Source: Sinorhizobium sp. A49 (GTDB taxonomy: Bacteria > Pseudomonadota > Alphaproteobacteria > Rhizobiales > Rhizobiaceae). From it: DNA of 64,000 nt. A program made the translations under genes and the position numbers. Shown here one piece after another: positions 18,192-26,263 of the stretch; within the stretch, counting starts at the first letter, position 1, and each line of letters begins with the position of its first letter. The stretch spans positions 18,726 through 82,725 of the forward strand of contig NZ_MUNW01000045.1 of NCBI RefSeq assembly GCF_002002725.1, given 5' to 3'. Below the pieces are notes generated by a model. That model had not been told where the DNA came from and did no database searches. It saw only the letters and a program-made list of their open reading frames with translations.

Positions 18192-18500
18192 CTACCTCGC
18201 AGAGGCGATCGATCGCCGGAAGAACCAGAAGGTGCCGCCGGGCACGAAGCTGAACAGCATCGCCTTGAAGGCCCAGCCGCGCGGCTGATCGCTTAAGGAC
18301 AGTTCGTTGATGACGGCCCAGATATAGGTGAGGAAAGCAAGGCCATGCACCGGGCCGAGGAAGCGGGTCACTTCGCTAAAGCCCAGGCCGTGCTTCAGCG
18401 GCACGCCGACAAAGACGAGGAGCAGCAAGGTCGTCCCCTCGGCAACGGCGGAGATGCGCAGCAGGCGGGAGATCTGTCGGTTGGTTTGGTGTTCTGACAT
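18192..18500 (-). CDS. DUF3817 membrane protein
   Basis: A 102-residue inner-membrane protein with about three hydrophobic helices. The family pattern is clear: LLRISAVAEGTTLLLLVFVGVPLKH, then FLGPVHGLAFLTYIW with its HG motif, and a final PGGTFWFFRR. DUF3817 has no proven function. The ATG at 18500 is preferred over one 6 bases upstream because AGGA, overlapping the stop codon of the previous gene (TAGGA), lies 6 bases before it. That overlap also suggests translational coupling with the HemJ-like gene. Confidence 0.85.
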   Translation of the reverse strand: MSEHQTNRQISRLLRISAVAEGTTLLLLVFVGVPLKHGLGFSEVTRFLGPVHGLAFLTYIWAVINELSLSDQPRGWAFKAMLFSFVPGGTFWFFRRSIASAR

Positions 18501-18508
18501 GGCCATTC

Positions 18509-18946
18509 CTATTTGATGACGGCAACGGAAACGATGGTGGCGGTGAGCATCAGGCCTGCGAGCTGCAGCACACGGATGCGGGCGGCGGAGACGGTTTCTC
18601 GGCGCAGAGAAGCGACCGTTGCGGCTATGGCGCCGTGCAGCGCCATCATCGCAAGGACGCAGGCAATCTTGACCTGAAACCAGCCCTCGCCGAGCAACTC
18701 GGGTCCGCGCAGGAAGAACAGCGTCGCGCCCAGCAGAAGCGTCGCCAGCATCGCCGGATTGACCACCAGCCGCAGGCAGCGCTGCTCCACGGCGCTGAGC
18801 AGATCGGCGTTGCCCTGCTCAGCCAGCACCTGCCGATGACTGGCAAGTTGAACGACCAGCAGACACTGGCCGCCGAGCCAGACGACCACCGAGACGACAT
18901 GCGCCGCCTTGACCCAGAGATAATAGGGAAAAATCAGATCGAGCAT
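18509..18946 (-). CDS. HemJ/CopD-like four-helix membrane protein
   Basis: A 145-residue protein with four hydrophobic helices. The N-terminal YLWVKAAHVVSVVVWLGG with H16, and later VEQRCLRLVVNPAMLATLLLG and FQVKIACVLAMMALHG, follow the pattern of HemJ (protoporphyrinogen oxidase, UPF0093) and CopD-type heme-binding membrane proteins. It may be a paralogue rather than true HemJ, since it sits with DUF3817 and tetR instead of heme genes. A TTG four codons upstream is in frame, but the ATG at 18946 is the natural start. Confidence 0.7.
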   Translation of the reverse strand: MLDLIFPYYLWVKAAHVVSVVVWLGGQCLLVVQLASHRQVLAEQGNADLLSAVEQRCLRLVVNPAMLATLLLGATLFFLRGPELLGEGWFQVKIACVLAMMALHGAIAATVASLRRETVSAARIRVLQLAGLMLTATIVSVAVIK

Positions 18947-19132
18947 CGTCAAATCCAAAACAGAAAGATCATTCTGTTTGTTGCCGAAATCGAATCAGAA
19001 GTCACTGCGACAAATCGGCAGCGACTTGGGCGACGTGAGCGATGAGATGAGACTGCGCACGAAGCGCATGATCGGCGTGCCATCGAAGACAGGAAGGCAC
19101 GCTGGGGCGTCATGTGGGAAAAGCTTAAGTGG

Positions 19133-19217
19133 TGGTGCCCCATGCCGGGGTCGAACCAGCACTCCTTTCGGAACTCGATTTTGAGTCGAGCGCGTCTACC
19201 AATTCCGCCAATGGGGC
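19133..19217 (-). tRNA. tRNA-Leu (anticodon CAA)
   Basis: Read leftward, the 85-base gene folds into a full cloverleaf. The acceptor stem GCCCCAT pairs with ATGGGGC, the D arm is GGCGGAATTGGTAGACGC, and the anticodon arm is CTCGA-CTCAAAA-TCGAG (anticodon CAA, reading UUG). A long type II variable arm follows, then the T arm GCTGGTTCGAACCCCGGC, and the CCA end is encoded. The long variable arm fits leucine. No integrase or direct repeat of its 3' end is seen nearby. Confidence 0.97.
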
Positions 19218-19539
19218 TCAGGGATATAAGATATCAGCGGCGTGGATTTACACGAAGGTTTTTGCCGCGGTCAACCATCATTTTCAACGAAAGCATGTTG
19301 CGCAAAACTGTGCCGTGATTTTCCGACAACGGCATGCACGAAAACGAGAACACGAGGTGCGGCAAGCGATCCCTGGAGATCGCGACGCGGCCTGGCGCGG
19401 CAACAATCACGAAAGCGTGCAGACATGACGCATGGGAGGCGATTTACAGCGGGTGTCGCCGCACCTAAGAAGGCCTTATTCAGTTGCAATGCAGCATATG
19501 CCGGACACCAATCCCGATGCTTTCCCGCGTGAGGTACGC
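19218..19539. other. Non-coding gap between tRNA-Leu and dsbB
   Basis: This 322-base stretch holds no supported gene. On the leftward strand it contains a weak promoter candidate for the tRNA: TTGACC at 19269-19274 and TAAATC at 19245-19250, spacing 18, about 28 bases before the tRNA. An in-frame upstream extension of dsbB begins at 19432 but lacks conservation signs. Confidence 0.5.
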
Positions 19540-20049
19540 ATGATCGACGCTTCCACCGCTTCCCGCTACCACCTGTTCATCGCCGTTCTCGTGACGCTCG
19601 GCATGGCGGCGACCGTTGGCGGCGCACTCGGCTTCGAGCATATCGGCGGCTACATCCCCTGCGCGCTTTGCCTCTTGCAGCGCGACCCCTATTACTACGG
19701 CATTCCGCTGGGCATTCTGGCCGTTATCACCAGCGCCTTGAGGCTGCCGGCCTGGACGACGCGCACCCTGCTTCTGGCGATCGGCATCCTGATGCTCGTG
19801 GGTGCCGGCATGGGCGTCTACCACTCGGGCGCCGAATGGGGCTTCTGGGAAGGTCCGTCGACCTGCGCCACCACGGCGCAAGGTGTATCCTCCAATGTCG
19901 GCGATCTGCTGGGCGACCTTGATTCCAAGCACGGCCCGTCCTGCACGGAAGCAGCCCTTCGGGTGCTCGGCCTCTCCTTTGCCGGTTGGAACGTCATTGC
20001 CAGCCTGATCTTTGCAGCGATCGCCTTGCGCGGTGCTGCCAAGGCCTGA
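19540..20049 (+). CDS. Disulfide bond formation protein B (DsbB family)
   Basis: A 169-residue, four-helix inner-membrane protein that passes electrons from DsbA-type oxidases to quinone. The first periplasmic cysteine pair is in IPCALCLLQRDPYYYGIPLG (CxxC followed by the family's QR motif). Further cysteines, in STCATT and SCTEAALR, supply the second pair. The start at 19540 has GAGG about 5 bases upstream; an ATG at 19489 would add 17 polar residues. No dsbA is adjacent. Confidence 0.88.
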   Translation: MIDASTASRYHLFIAVLVTLGMAATVGGALGFEHIGGYIPCALCLLQRDPYYYGIPLGILAVITSALRLPAWTTRTLLLAIGILMLVGAGMGVYHSGAEWGFWEGPSTCATTAQGVSSNVGDLLGDLDSKHGPSCTEAALRVLGLSFAGWNVIASLIFAAIALRGAAKA

Positions 20050-20165
20050 TCTCACCGGGAAACACCGCGTCAAAAGAGAACACCGCGTGACGACGGTTCA
20101 CGCGGCCTGTCTTATGCGTCCTGGCCTCAGGCCGCTTTCGTCCGGAAAACAATAGCCGAGACGCC

Positions 20166-20723
20166 TCAGGGCTGCAGTTCGACATCCCAGTAGAGATAGT
20201 CCATCCAGCTTTCGTGCAGGTGGTTCGGCGGGAACAGCCGGCCATTGTTGTGCAGGTCCTGCACCGTCGGCTGGTAGGGCTTCTGGTGTGGGAACATGCC
20301 CGCCTGCTTCGGCAGCTTGCTGCCCTTTCGCAGATTGCAGGGCGAGCAGGCCGCAACGACATTGTCCCAGGTCGTCTGACCACCATGGGCGCGCGGCACC
20401 ACATGATCGAAGGTCAGATCGTCGGGTGTGCCGCAATACTGGCATTCGAACTTGTCGCGCAGGAAGACGTTGAACCGGGTAAACGCCGGGTGACGCGACG
20501 GCTGTACGTAGCTTTTCAGGCAAACCACGCTCGGCAACCGCATCGAGAAGCTGGGTGAGGAGACCGAGTGCTCGTATTCCGCAAGGATAATCACACGGTC
20601 AAGGAAAACCGCCTTGATCGCGTCCTGCCAGGACCAGAGCGACAAGGGGTAATAACTCAGCGGCCGATAGTCAGCGTTCAAGACGAGCGCCGGTAAGGCC
20701 TGCGGTGAGACTGCAATCGTCAA
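20166..20723 (-). CDS. HNH endonuclease (TTG start)
   Basis: A 185-residue protein. A conserved N-terminal half ([33 protein letters not shown]) leads into an HNH domain with two zinc CxxC pairs: [38 protein letters not shown]. The histidine of DHVVPR and the later asparagines complete the nuclease motif. The TTG at 20723 is preceded by CAGGAGAA at ideal spacing, and the known family begins [22 protein letters not shown], so the non-ATG start is well supported. Such stand-alone HNH proteins are conserved in rhizobia, but their DNA target is unknown. Confidence 0.88.
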   Translation of the reverse strand: [185 protein letters not shown]

Positions 20724-20830
20724 GCGTATTCTCCTGATCGATTCGGCATCTGCACCTTCTATATTAGGCCCGTTGCAACAGGATTGTGAAGCAGGAAAGA
20801 AAAAAGCGAACCTTGGATTCGCTTTTTCCT

Positions 20831-21478
20831 TCAAGGTGTCACAGGAACAGCATCCCGGCGCATTTCCTGCGCGTAATAGGCCCAGAACAGACGCGCCGCG
20901 ACGCTGCGCCACGGCGCCCAGGACGCGGCCAGTGAATCAATCTCGCGAGCGGTCGGGCGAAGCTCCAGGCCAAGCCCGTGGCCGATGGCGTTCTGCAGCG
21001 CGACGTCGCCGGATGGAAAGACATCCGGATGCCCGGCGCAAAACAAGAGATAGACCTCCGCCGTCCAGCGCCCGACGCCCTTGATGGTCGTCAGTTCCCG
21101 GATCGCCTCCGGCGCTTCGACATTACAGATCGCGTCGAGGTCGATGTCGCCGGCAACGACGACCTGCGCCACCCGCCGCAGCGCATCGGCCTTGGCACGG
21201 GAAAGCCCGATGGCGCGGCAATCCTCGTCGCTGAGCGAGAGGGCGGCGGGTGCGGTGATCTCGCCGAGCGAGGCCTCCATGCGCTTCCAGATCGCAGCGG
21301 CGCTCGCCTTCGACACCATTTGCGATACGATGATACTGGCAAGCCCGCGATAACCGGGGTCGGTTCGCCTGAGCGGCACGGGGCCGGCCTTGGCCACCAC
21401 ATGTTCGAGACGGGCGTCGAGCATCACCAGGCCGGCAAGGCCCGCCTCAATGTCCTCATGTGTCCGAATGATCCGCAT
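20831..21478 (-). CDS. DNA-3-methyladenine glycosylase II (AlkA-like)
   Basis: A 215-residue helix-hairpin-helix glycosylase excising alkylated purines. The HhH is LTTIKGVGRWTAEVYLLFCAGHPDVFPSGDVAL, with catalytic Asp158. The ASIIVSQMVSKASAAAIWKRME helix is the usual lead. It lacks the N-terminal beta domain of E. coli AlkA, as in many short bacterial members. The start at 21478 begins the conserved region; it diverges from gluQ over 54 bases. Confidence 0.9.
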   Translation of the reverse strand: MRIIRTHEDIEAGLAGLVMLDARLEHVVAKAGPVPLRRTDPGYRGLASIIVSQMVSKASAAAIWKRMEASLGEITAPAALSLSDEDCRAIGLSRAKADALRRVAQVVVAGDIDLDAICNVEAPEAIRELTTIKGVGRWTAEVYLLFCAGHPDVFPSGDVALQNAIGHGLGLELRPTAREIDSLAASWAPWRSVAARLFWAYYAQEMRRDAVPVTP

Positions 21479-21532
21479 GGCGCCTCCAAAAAGCGGATGA
21501 TTTTTATACCGCTTCCATGTCAAAGGGAAACG

Positions 21533-22423
21533 ATGGCAGACACGTCATCCGCACAACCCGTTTTCCGTTTTGCACCGAGCCCGAACGGACTTTTGCATCT
21601 CGGCCACGCGCTGTCGGCGATGCTCAACCACGACATGGCGCAAGCGTCGAACGGACGGTTCCTGTTGCGCATCGAGGATATCGACCGGACGCGCTGCCGC
21701 CCCGAGTTCGAAACTGCAATCTTCGACGACCTCGCCTGGCTCGGGCTTGAATGGGAGCAGCCGGCACGTCGGCAATCGGACCACCTCGACGCTTACGCAT
21801 CCGCCCTGAAGCGGCTTGACGATATGGGCCTCGTCTACCCCTCGGTGATGTCGCGCGGCGAGATCAAAGCGGCGGTTGCCGAGGCCGAAACTAAAGGCCG
21901 CACTTGGCCGCGCGATCCGGATGGCGCGCCACTCTACCCAGGGAGTGAGCGAAACCTGGGTTCCGAAGCCCGCAATGCGGTTATCGCCAGCGGCAAGCCT
22001 CACGCTTGGCGGCTGGACATGGCAAAGGCGGCACTTTCGGCCGGCGCAGCGCCCCTGACCTGGCAGGAGACGGGCAACGGGCCGGAGGGAGAGACAGGCA
22101 TCATAGCGGCCGATCCGGCGGCCTGGGGCGACGTCATCCTGTCGCGCTCCGATACGCCGTCGAGCTACCACCTTTCCGTCGTCGTCGACGACGCGCTGCA
22201 AGGCATCACCCATGTGGTGCGTGGCCGTGACCTCTATCACGCAACCGCGGTGCATAGCCTGCTGCAGCGGCTGCTCGATCTACCGGAGCCGGTCTACCAT
22301 CACCACCGCCTGTTGCTCGGCGCGGACGGCCGTAAACTCTCCAAGAGCAATCGCGACACCGGAATCCAGGCCTTCCGCGAGGCTGGCAGGACGCCTGCCG
22401 ACATCCGCGCATTGATCCTCTGA
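21533..22423 (+). CDS. gluQ: Glutamyl-Q tRNA(Asp) synthetase
   Basis: A 296-residue truncated glutamyl-tRNA synthetase that attaches glutamate to queuosine at position 34 of tRNA-Asp. It has FRFAPSPNGLLHLGHALSAM (HIGH-like at 22-25) and DGRKLSKSNRDTG (KMSKS-like), but lacks the anticodon-binding domain, the hallmark of GluQRS. The middle zinc-site cysteines of some members are absent. The ATG at 21533 follows AAGGGAAA; a longer upstream frame is shadow of alkA. The queuosine-precursor transporter at 50.2 kb belongs to the same modification pathway. Confidence 0.93.
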   Translation: MADTSSAQPVFRFAPSPNGLLHLGHALSAMLNHDMAQASNGRFLLRIEDIDRTRCRPEFETAIFDDLAWLGLEWEQPARRQSDHLDAYASALKRLDDMGLVYPSVMSRGEIKAAVAEAETKGRTWPRDPDGAPLYPGSERNLGSEARNAVIASGKPHAWRLDMAKAALSAGAAPLTWQETGNGPEGETGIIAADPAAWGDVILSRSDTPSSYHLSVVVDDALQGITHVVRGRDLYHATAVHSLLQRLLDLPEPVYHHHRLLLGADGRKLSKSNRDTGIQAFREAGRTPADIRALIL

Positions 22424-22429
22424 AAGCGC

Positions 22430-23317
22430 TCAGTCCCCGGTCACACGCTGTCCCTGGAAGCTGCGCCGCACCATGCGCTTCACCCGATATTTGAGGATGG
22501 CCGCGTTGATCTCGGCGCCGATGATGAAGATCGCCGCGACCATATAGAGGAACACGAGCACGATCATGATCGAGGCGAGGCCGGCATAGGTCGAGACGTA
22601 GGTCGCAAAGGTCGAGAGATAGTAGGCGAAGGTGTAGCCGCCGATCGTCCAGCAGAGCAGCGTCAGGAAGATTCCCGGCAACACGTCGACCACCTTGCGG
22701 TGACCGTCCGGCAACCACAGATGCGACACCAGAAGCCCACCCGTCACCACGACCAGCGCCAGCGGCAGGCTCCAGTTGTCGACCGTCGCCAGCACCCCGT
22801 CGAGCCAGGGCAGCCATTCGCCGGCATAGCGAAGTGCCAAGGGCACGGCGACGAGAAGGATGCTCAGCGCTGCGAGGATCAGCACCCCGGCAATCACGAA
22901 GCCGAGGCTGGCGAGGCGCGTCACGTACCAGTAGCGGCTTTCCGTCACCCTATAGGCGCGGTTGAGCGACACCCGCAGCGCTTCGACGCCATTCGAGGCG
23001 AAATAGGCAGCCGCGAGCACCGAAACGGTCAACAGGCCGCCACGTGGAATGGTCAGCACCTGGACGATCTCGTTGGCGATCGGGGTCGCGATCGATTCCG
23101 GCCAGGCGTCGAAAATGAGATGGACGGCGGTCTCGGCAAACTGATCGGCACCGAGGAAGCTGCCGAGCGCCGTGCCGAAAATCAGGAACGGGAAGACGGC
23201 AAGCAGAGACGAAAGCGCAACATGGCTCGCCATGGCCCAGCCATCGTCCAGACTGAAGTGCCACAGCGCATCGAACACGACTTTCCAGGTGATGCGTATA
23301 AACGATGGCATTTCCAC
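22430..23317 (-). CDS. YihY/BrkB family inner-membrane protein
   Basis: A 295-residue protein with about six hydrophobic helices. It has the family opening LDDGWAMASHVALSSLLAVFPFLIFGTALGSFLG and the later VGFVIAGVLILAALSILLVAVPL, FLTLLCWTIGGYTFAYYLSTF and TYAGLASIMIVLVFLYMVAAIFIIGAEINA. Once called ribonuclease BN, the family is now seen as a transporter-like membrane protein without proven substrate. A GTG at 23317 or an ATG at 23311 can start it. Confidence 0.88.
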   Translation of the reverse strand: MEMPSFIRITWKVVFDALWHFSLDDGWAMASHVALSSLLAVFPFLIFGTALGSFLGADQFAETAVHLIFDAWPESIATPIANEIVQVLTIPRGGLLTVSVLAAAYFASNGVEALRVSLNRAYRVTESRYWYVTRLASLGFVIAGVLILAALSILLVAVPLALRYAGEWLPWLDGVLATVDNWSLPLALVVVTGGLLVSHLWLPDGHRKVVDVLPGIFLTLLCWTIGGYTFAYYLSTFATYVSTYAGLASIMIVLVFLYMVAAIFIIGAEINAAILKYRVKRMVRRSFQGQRVTGD

Positions 23318-23494
23318 TCCGGCCGAGTAGCACCAGGGTCACCTGCATTCGCATGCGGGGCCTCCGACGCCGTTCCATGGCTTTGGCGCTCATCCAACCG
23401 CGACAACGTACACGGGTTTGGGCTCGCGCAATTCAATTGTATCCCGCCGATGAATATGGGAAACGGGGGCAGGATTTCTACAGGAATCGACAGG

Positions 23495-24328
23495 ATGTCC
23501 GATCGCCCCACAATCATTGTCACCGGATGCTCATCCGGTATCGGCGCCCATTGCGCCCGTGCGCTGCAAGCCGACGGCTGGCGGGTGTTTGCGACCGTGC
23601 GCCGTGAAGAGCACCGAAGCGCCCTCGAAAACGAGGGCATCGAAACCTTCCTGATGGACTACACCCAGCCGGAAACGATCGCGGCCCTGGTCGAGGCGGT
23701 GATGGCGCGTTCGGGCGGCCGCATCGATGCCTTGTTCAACAACGGCGCCTACGGCCAGGCCGGTGCGGTCGAGGACCTGCCGACCGAGGCACTTCGCCTG
23801 CAACTGGAAACCAACGTCATCGGCTGGCACGACCTGACGCGCCGAGTGATCCCTTCCATGCGGGCTCGTGGGCGCGGCCGCATCGTGCAATGCTCCTCCA
23901 TTCTCGGCATCGTGCCCTATCGCTGGCGCGGCGCCTACAACGCCTCGAAGTTCGCGATCGAAGGGTTGTCGCTGACCTTGAAAATGGAACTCGCCGGCAG
24001 CGGCATCGAGGTCAGCCTGATCGAGCCGGGGCCGATCGCCTCCAGGTTCACCGCCAATGCCGTGACCTACATCGAGCGCTTCATCGACCTGAAAAATTCC
24101 GTGCACCGGGTCGAATACGAACGGCAGTTGCGGCGGCTGAAAGGCGAAAGCAAGCCGGCGGCCGGCAAGCTCGGACCGGAGGCGGTTTATGCCGTGCTCA
24201 AGCACGCGCTGACGGCAAAGAGACCGAAGCCGCACTATATTGTAACAAGGCCCGCCAAGCAGGGTGCGCTCCTGAAGAAGCTCCTGCCGGCAGCATTGTT
24301 TTACCGCATAATCGGCCGCCTAGGCTGA
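23495..24328 (+). CDS. Short-chain dehydrogenase/reductase
   Basis: A 277-residue classical SDR. It has NAD(P) motif TGCSSGIG (10-17), NNGAYG, catalytic Ser134/135, Tyr148 and Lys152 (YNASK), and the GPIASRF turn after the sixth strand. The C-terminal extension after residue 200 (RLKGESKPAAGKLGPEAVYAVLKHALTAKRPKPHYIVTRPAKQG) resembles SDRs acting on large lipophilic substrates. The start at 23495 has AGGAA upstream. It begins a tight rightward run with HIG1, ATR and rhomboid genes (gaps 23, 16 and 30 bases). Confidence 0.88.
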   Translation: MSDRPTIIVTGCSSGIGAHCARALQADGWRVFATVRREEHRSALENEGIETFLMDYTQPETIAALVEAVMARSGGRIDALFNNGAYGQAGAVEDLPTEALRLQLETNVIGWHDLTRRVIPSMRARGRGRIVQCSSILGIVPYRWRGAYNASKFAIEGLSLTLKMELAGSGIEVSLIEPGPIASRFTANAVTYIERFIDLKNSVHRVEYERQLRRLKGESKPAAGKLGPEAVYAVLKHALTAKRPKPHYIVTRPAKQGALLKKLLPAALFYRIIGRLG

Positions 24329-24351
24329 CTGTAAACGCAAGGAAGCATTCC

Positions 24352-24555
24352 ATGTCCAGTTTCTTCACCGGCCTGACCCTGCTCGTCATGGGCCTGGTCG
24401 TCATCGTTTTGATCCGCGGCCTCGTGAACATGGCCAAGGGCGGCAGCGGCAACACCTCCAACAAGCTGATGCAGGCCCGCGTCCTGTTGCAGGCAGTCGC
24501 AATCGCGCTGATCATGCTGACGCTGTGGCTGACCGGCGGCGGCCGCCCGTCATAA
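24352..24555 (+). CDS. HIG1-domain twin-transmembrane small protein
   Basis: A 67-residue protein of two hydrophobic helices joined by a short polar loop. The loop and second-helix start (SNKLMQARVLLQAVAIALIM) carry the QxRVxxQ pattern of the HIG1 family, whose mitochondrial members (Rcf1, HIG1A) bind respiratory complexes. Bacterial members are reported near cytochrome oxidase or electron-transfer genes. Here it sits between an SDR and ATR, with etfBA further downstream. The respiratory role is inferred from the family. A ribosome binding site AAGGAAG precedes the ATG. Confidence 0.8.
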   Translation: MSSFFTGLTLLVMGLVVIVLIRGLVNMAKGGSGNTSNKLMQARVLLQAVAIALIMLTLWLTGGGRPS

Positions 24556-24571
24556 GGAACCTGACGACACC

Positions 24572-25150
24572 ATGGTCAAGCTCAACAAGATCTACACCCG
24601 GACGGGCGACAACGGCACCACCGGGCTCGTCGCCGGTCCGCGCCGCCTGAAAAGCGACCTCAGGGTCGATGCCTATGGCGCCGTCGACGAAACCAATGCC
24701 TTTGTCGGCCTTGCCCGCCAGCACACCACCGGTATCGCCGATCTCGATGCCACATTGGTGCGGATCCAGAACGATCTCTTCGACCTCGGCGCCGATCTCG
24801 CGACCCCCGACACCGGCGAGAAGCCGGAATACGAGCCGCTCCGCATCGTCGCCACCCAGGTTACCTGGCTCGAAACCGAAATCGACCGGCTGAACGCCGA
24901 CCTCGAGCCCCTGCGCTCCTTCGTTCTGCCGGCCGGCAGCGCCGCATCCGCAGCACTCCATGTAGCACGCACCGTTGCCCGCCGCGCCGAGCGGCAGATG
25001 GTAGCGCTGGCGCAGATCGAGGCCGAAATCGTCAGCCGCGAGGCGATCGCCTATATCAATCGGCTGTCGGATTTCCTGTTCGTGGCCGCCCGCTGGACCA
25101 ACGACAGGGGCCGTGCCGACGTCCTATGGATTCCCGGTAAAAACAGATAA
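24572..25150 (+). CDS. Cob(I)alamin adenosyltransferase, PduO type
   Basis: A 192-residue enzyme that transfers adenosyl from ATP to cob(I)alamin or cobyrinic acid diamide, making the coenzyme form used by mutases and class II reductases. Family motifs are complete: IYTRTGDNGTTGL near the start, YGAVDETNAFVG, and FVLPAGSAASAALHVARTVARRAERQMV in the ATP/substrate region. Its length is typical. It is separated from cobST (52-55 kb), which inserts cobalt earlier in the same pathway. Confidence 0.93.
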   Translation: MVKLNKIYTRTGDNGTTGLVAGPRRLKSDLRVDAYGAVDETNAFVGLARQHTTGIADLDATLVRIQNDLFDLGADLATPDTGEKPEYEPLRIVATQVTWLETEIDRLNADLEPLRSFVLPAGSAASAALHVARTVARRAERQMVALAQIEAEIVSREAIAYINRLSDFLFVAARWTNDRGRADVLWIPGKNR

Positions 25151-25180
25151 CGTCCAGGGAATCACGCTTCGGGAGACCGC

Positions 25181-25975
25181 ATGTTCATACCGCTTCACGA
25201 TAAGAACACCCTGAAGTACATCAAGGTTCAGTATGTGACGATCAGCCTGATCGTCATCAACATCGCCGTCTGGCTGATAACCGGCCCGATCGCCACCGAA
25301 GAGTTCGCCAATGCGACGCTCTTGGGTTTCGGCTACATCCCGGCACTCGTCTTCGATTATGCCCAGCTCGACCCGTCGCTGATCGTCGTACCCGACGGCT
25401 TCACCTTCATCACCTACTCCTTCCTGCATGGCGACTTCATGCATCTGGCGATGAACATGCTGTTTCTCTGGGTGTTCGGTGACAATGTCGAGGATGCGCT
25501 CGGGCACTTTCGCTTTCTGATGTTCTATTTCGCCTGTGCCGCTGCCGGAGCCCTGGCGCACGGCCTGCTCGACCCGGCATCGGAAGCGCCGCTGATCGGC
25601 GCCTCTGGCGCGATCTCCGGCGTGGTCGCCGCCTATTTCCTGTTGCATCCGAAGGTGCGCGTCTGGGTTCTGGTGTTTTTCCGCATTCCCTTGCCTCTGC
25701 CGGCGGCCATTCCACTCGCCTTCTGGATCGGCCAGCAATTCTTCATGCTGGTGGTCGATCCGGGCAGCGGCGTCTCCTGGAGCGCCCATGTCGGCGGCAT
25801 CGTCGCCGGGCTCGTGCTGGTGGTCGTTTTGCGACGCCGCGGCGTGCCCCTGTTCGACCGCACGATCGTCACGCCGCGCGCCGTCGAACACAAGGTTGCG
25901 TCCGCCGTCGTCTTGCCACAACCCGTGCCCGAAACGCACAAACCGCCGACGCCGTGGGGTCGACCAACGGTTTAA
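25181..25975 (+). CDS. Rhomboid family intramembrane serine protease
   Basis: A 264-residue protease with about six helices. The catalytic serine is S142 in GASGAISG, the histidine H203 in SAHVGG, and the oxyanion residues H88 and N92 are in FMHLAMNMLFLW. The Leu-Trp-loop region is intact. It cleaves membrane-protein segments; bacterial substrates are mostly unknown. The C-terminus after residue 225 is a proline-rich cytoplasmic tail. It closes the SDR-HIG1-ATR-rhomboid run. Confidence 0.92.
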   Translation: MFIPLHDKNTLKYIKVQYVTISLIVINIAVWLITGPIATEEFANATLLGFGYIPALVFDYAQLDPSLIVVPDGFTFITYSFLHGDFMHLAMNMLFLWVFGDNVEDALGHFRFLMFYFACAAAGALAHGLLDPASEAPLIGASGAISGVVAAYFLLHPKVRVWVLVFFRIPLPLPAAIPLAFWIGQQFFMLVVDPGSGVSWSAHVGGIVAGLVLVVVLRRRGVPLFDRTIVTPRAVEHKVASAVVLPQPVPETHKPPTPWGRPTV

Positions 25976-26099
25976 AACCGCAGGCCGGGCATTTCCTTCG
26001 GTCAGGTTTCATCATCATTTCAAAGGCTTGATCGCCAACCGACAAATGAGAAAGGGCTCGGATCCCGCATCTGCGAAGAGGTCTTGCCACGTCACTTTC

Positions 26100-26113
26100 T
26101 TACGTGTACGTAA
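26100..26113. promoter_or_regulatory. Candidate LiuR-type operator upstream of etfBA
   Basis: TTACGTGTACGTAA is an inverted repeat TTACGT/ACGTAA with a two-base centre, 150 bases before the etfB start. This matches the known pattern of MerR-family LiuR sites, which control branched-chain amino acid and fatty-acid breakdown genes, including electron-transfer flavoprotein genes. No regulator gene of that type is in the window. Confidence 0.55.
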
Positions 26114-26263
26114 ACGTTATTCCAATTCTCGGGGTTATATCGATTTAGCGCCATGCACAGTGATTGTAATTGGAGAAAAAACGCGTATCGATGTCGCCAA
26201 CCGACAATCAGGCGGCTCCGTTAAGGCGCATTTTCCTGCGAAAGCTCTTGGAGGGAAGAATCC

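Noticed and set aside
19133..19217. tRNA-Leu as an integration site for a genomic island
   Set aside because: No integrase, no repeat of the tRNA 3' end, and housekeeping genes on both sides.
19129..19428. Open frame reading through the tRNA-Leu gene
   Set aside because: It is an artefact of the tRNA sequence read on the opposite strand.
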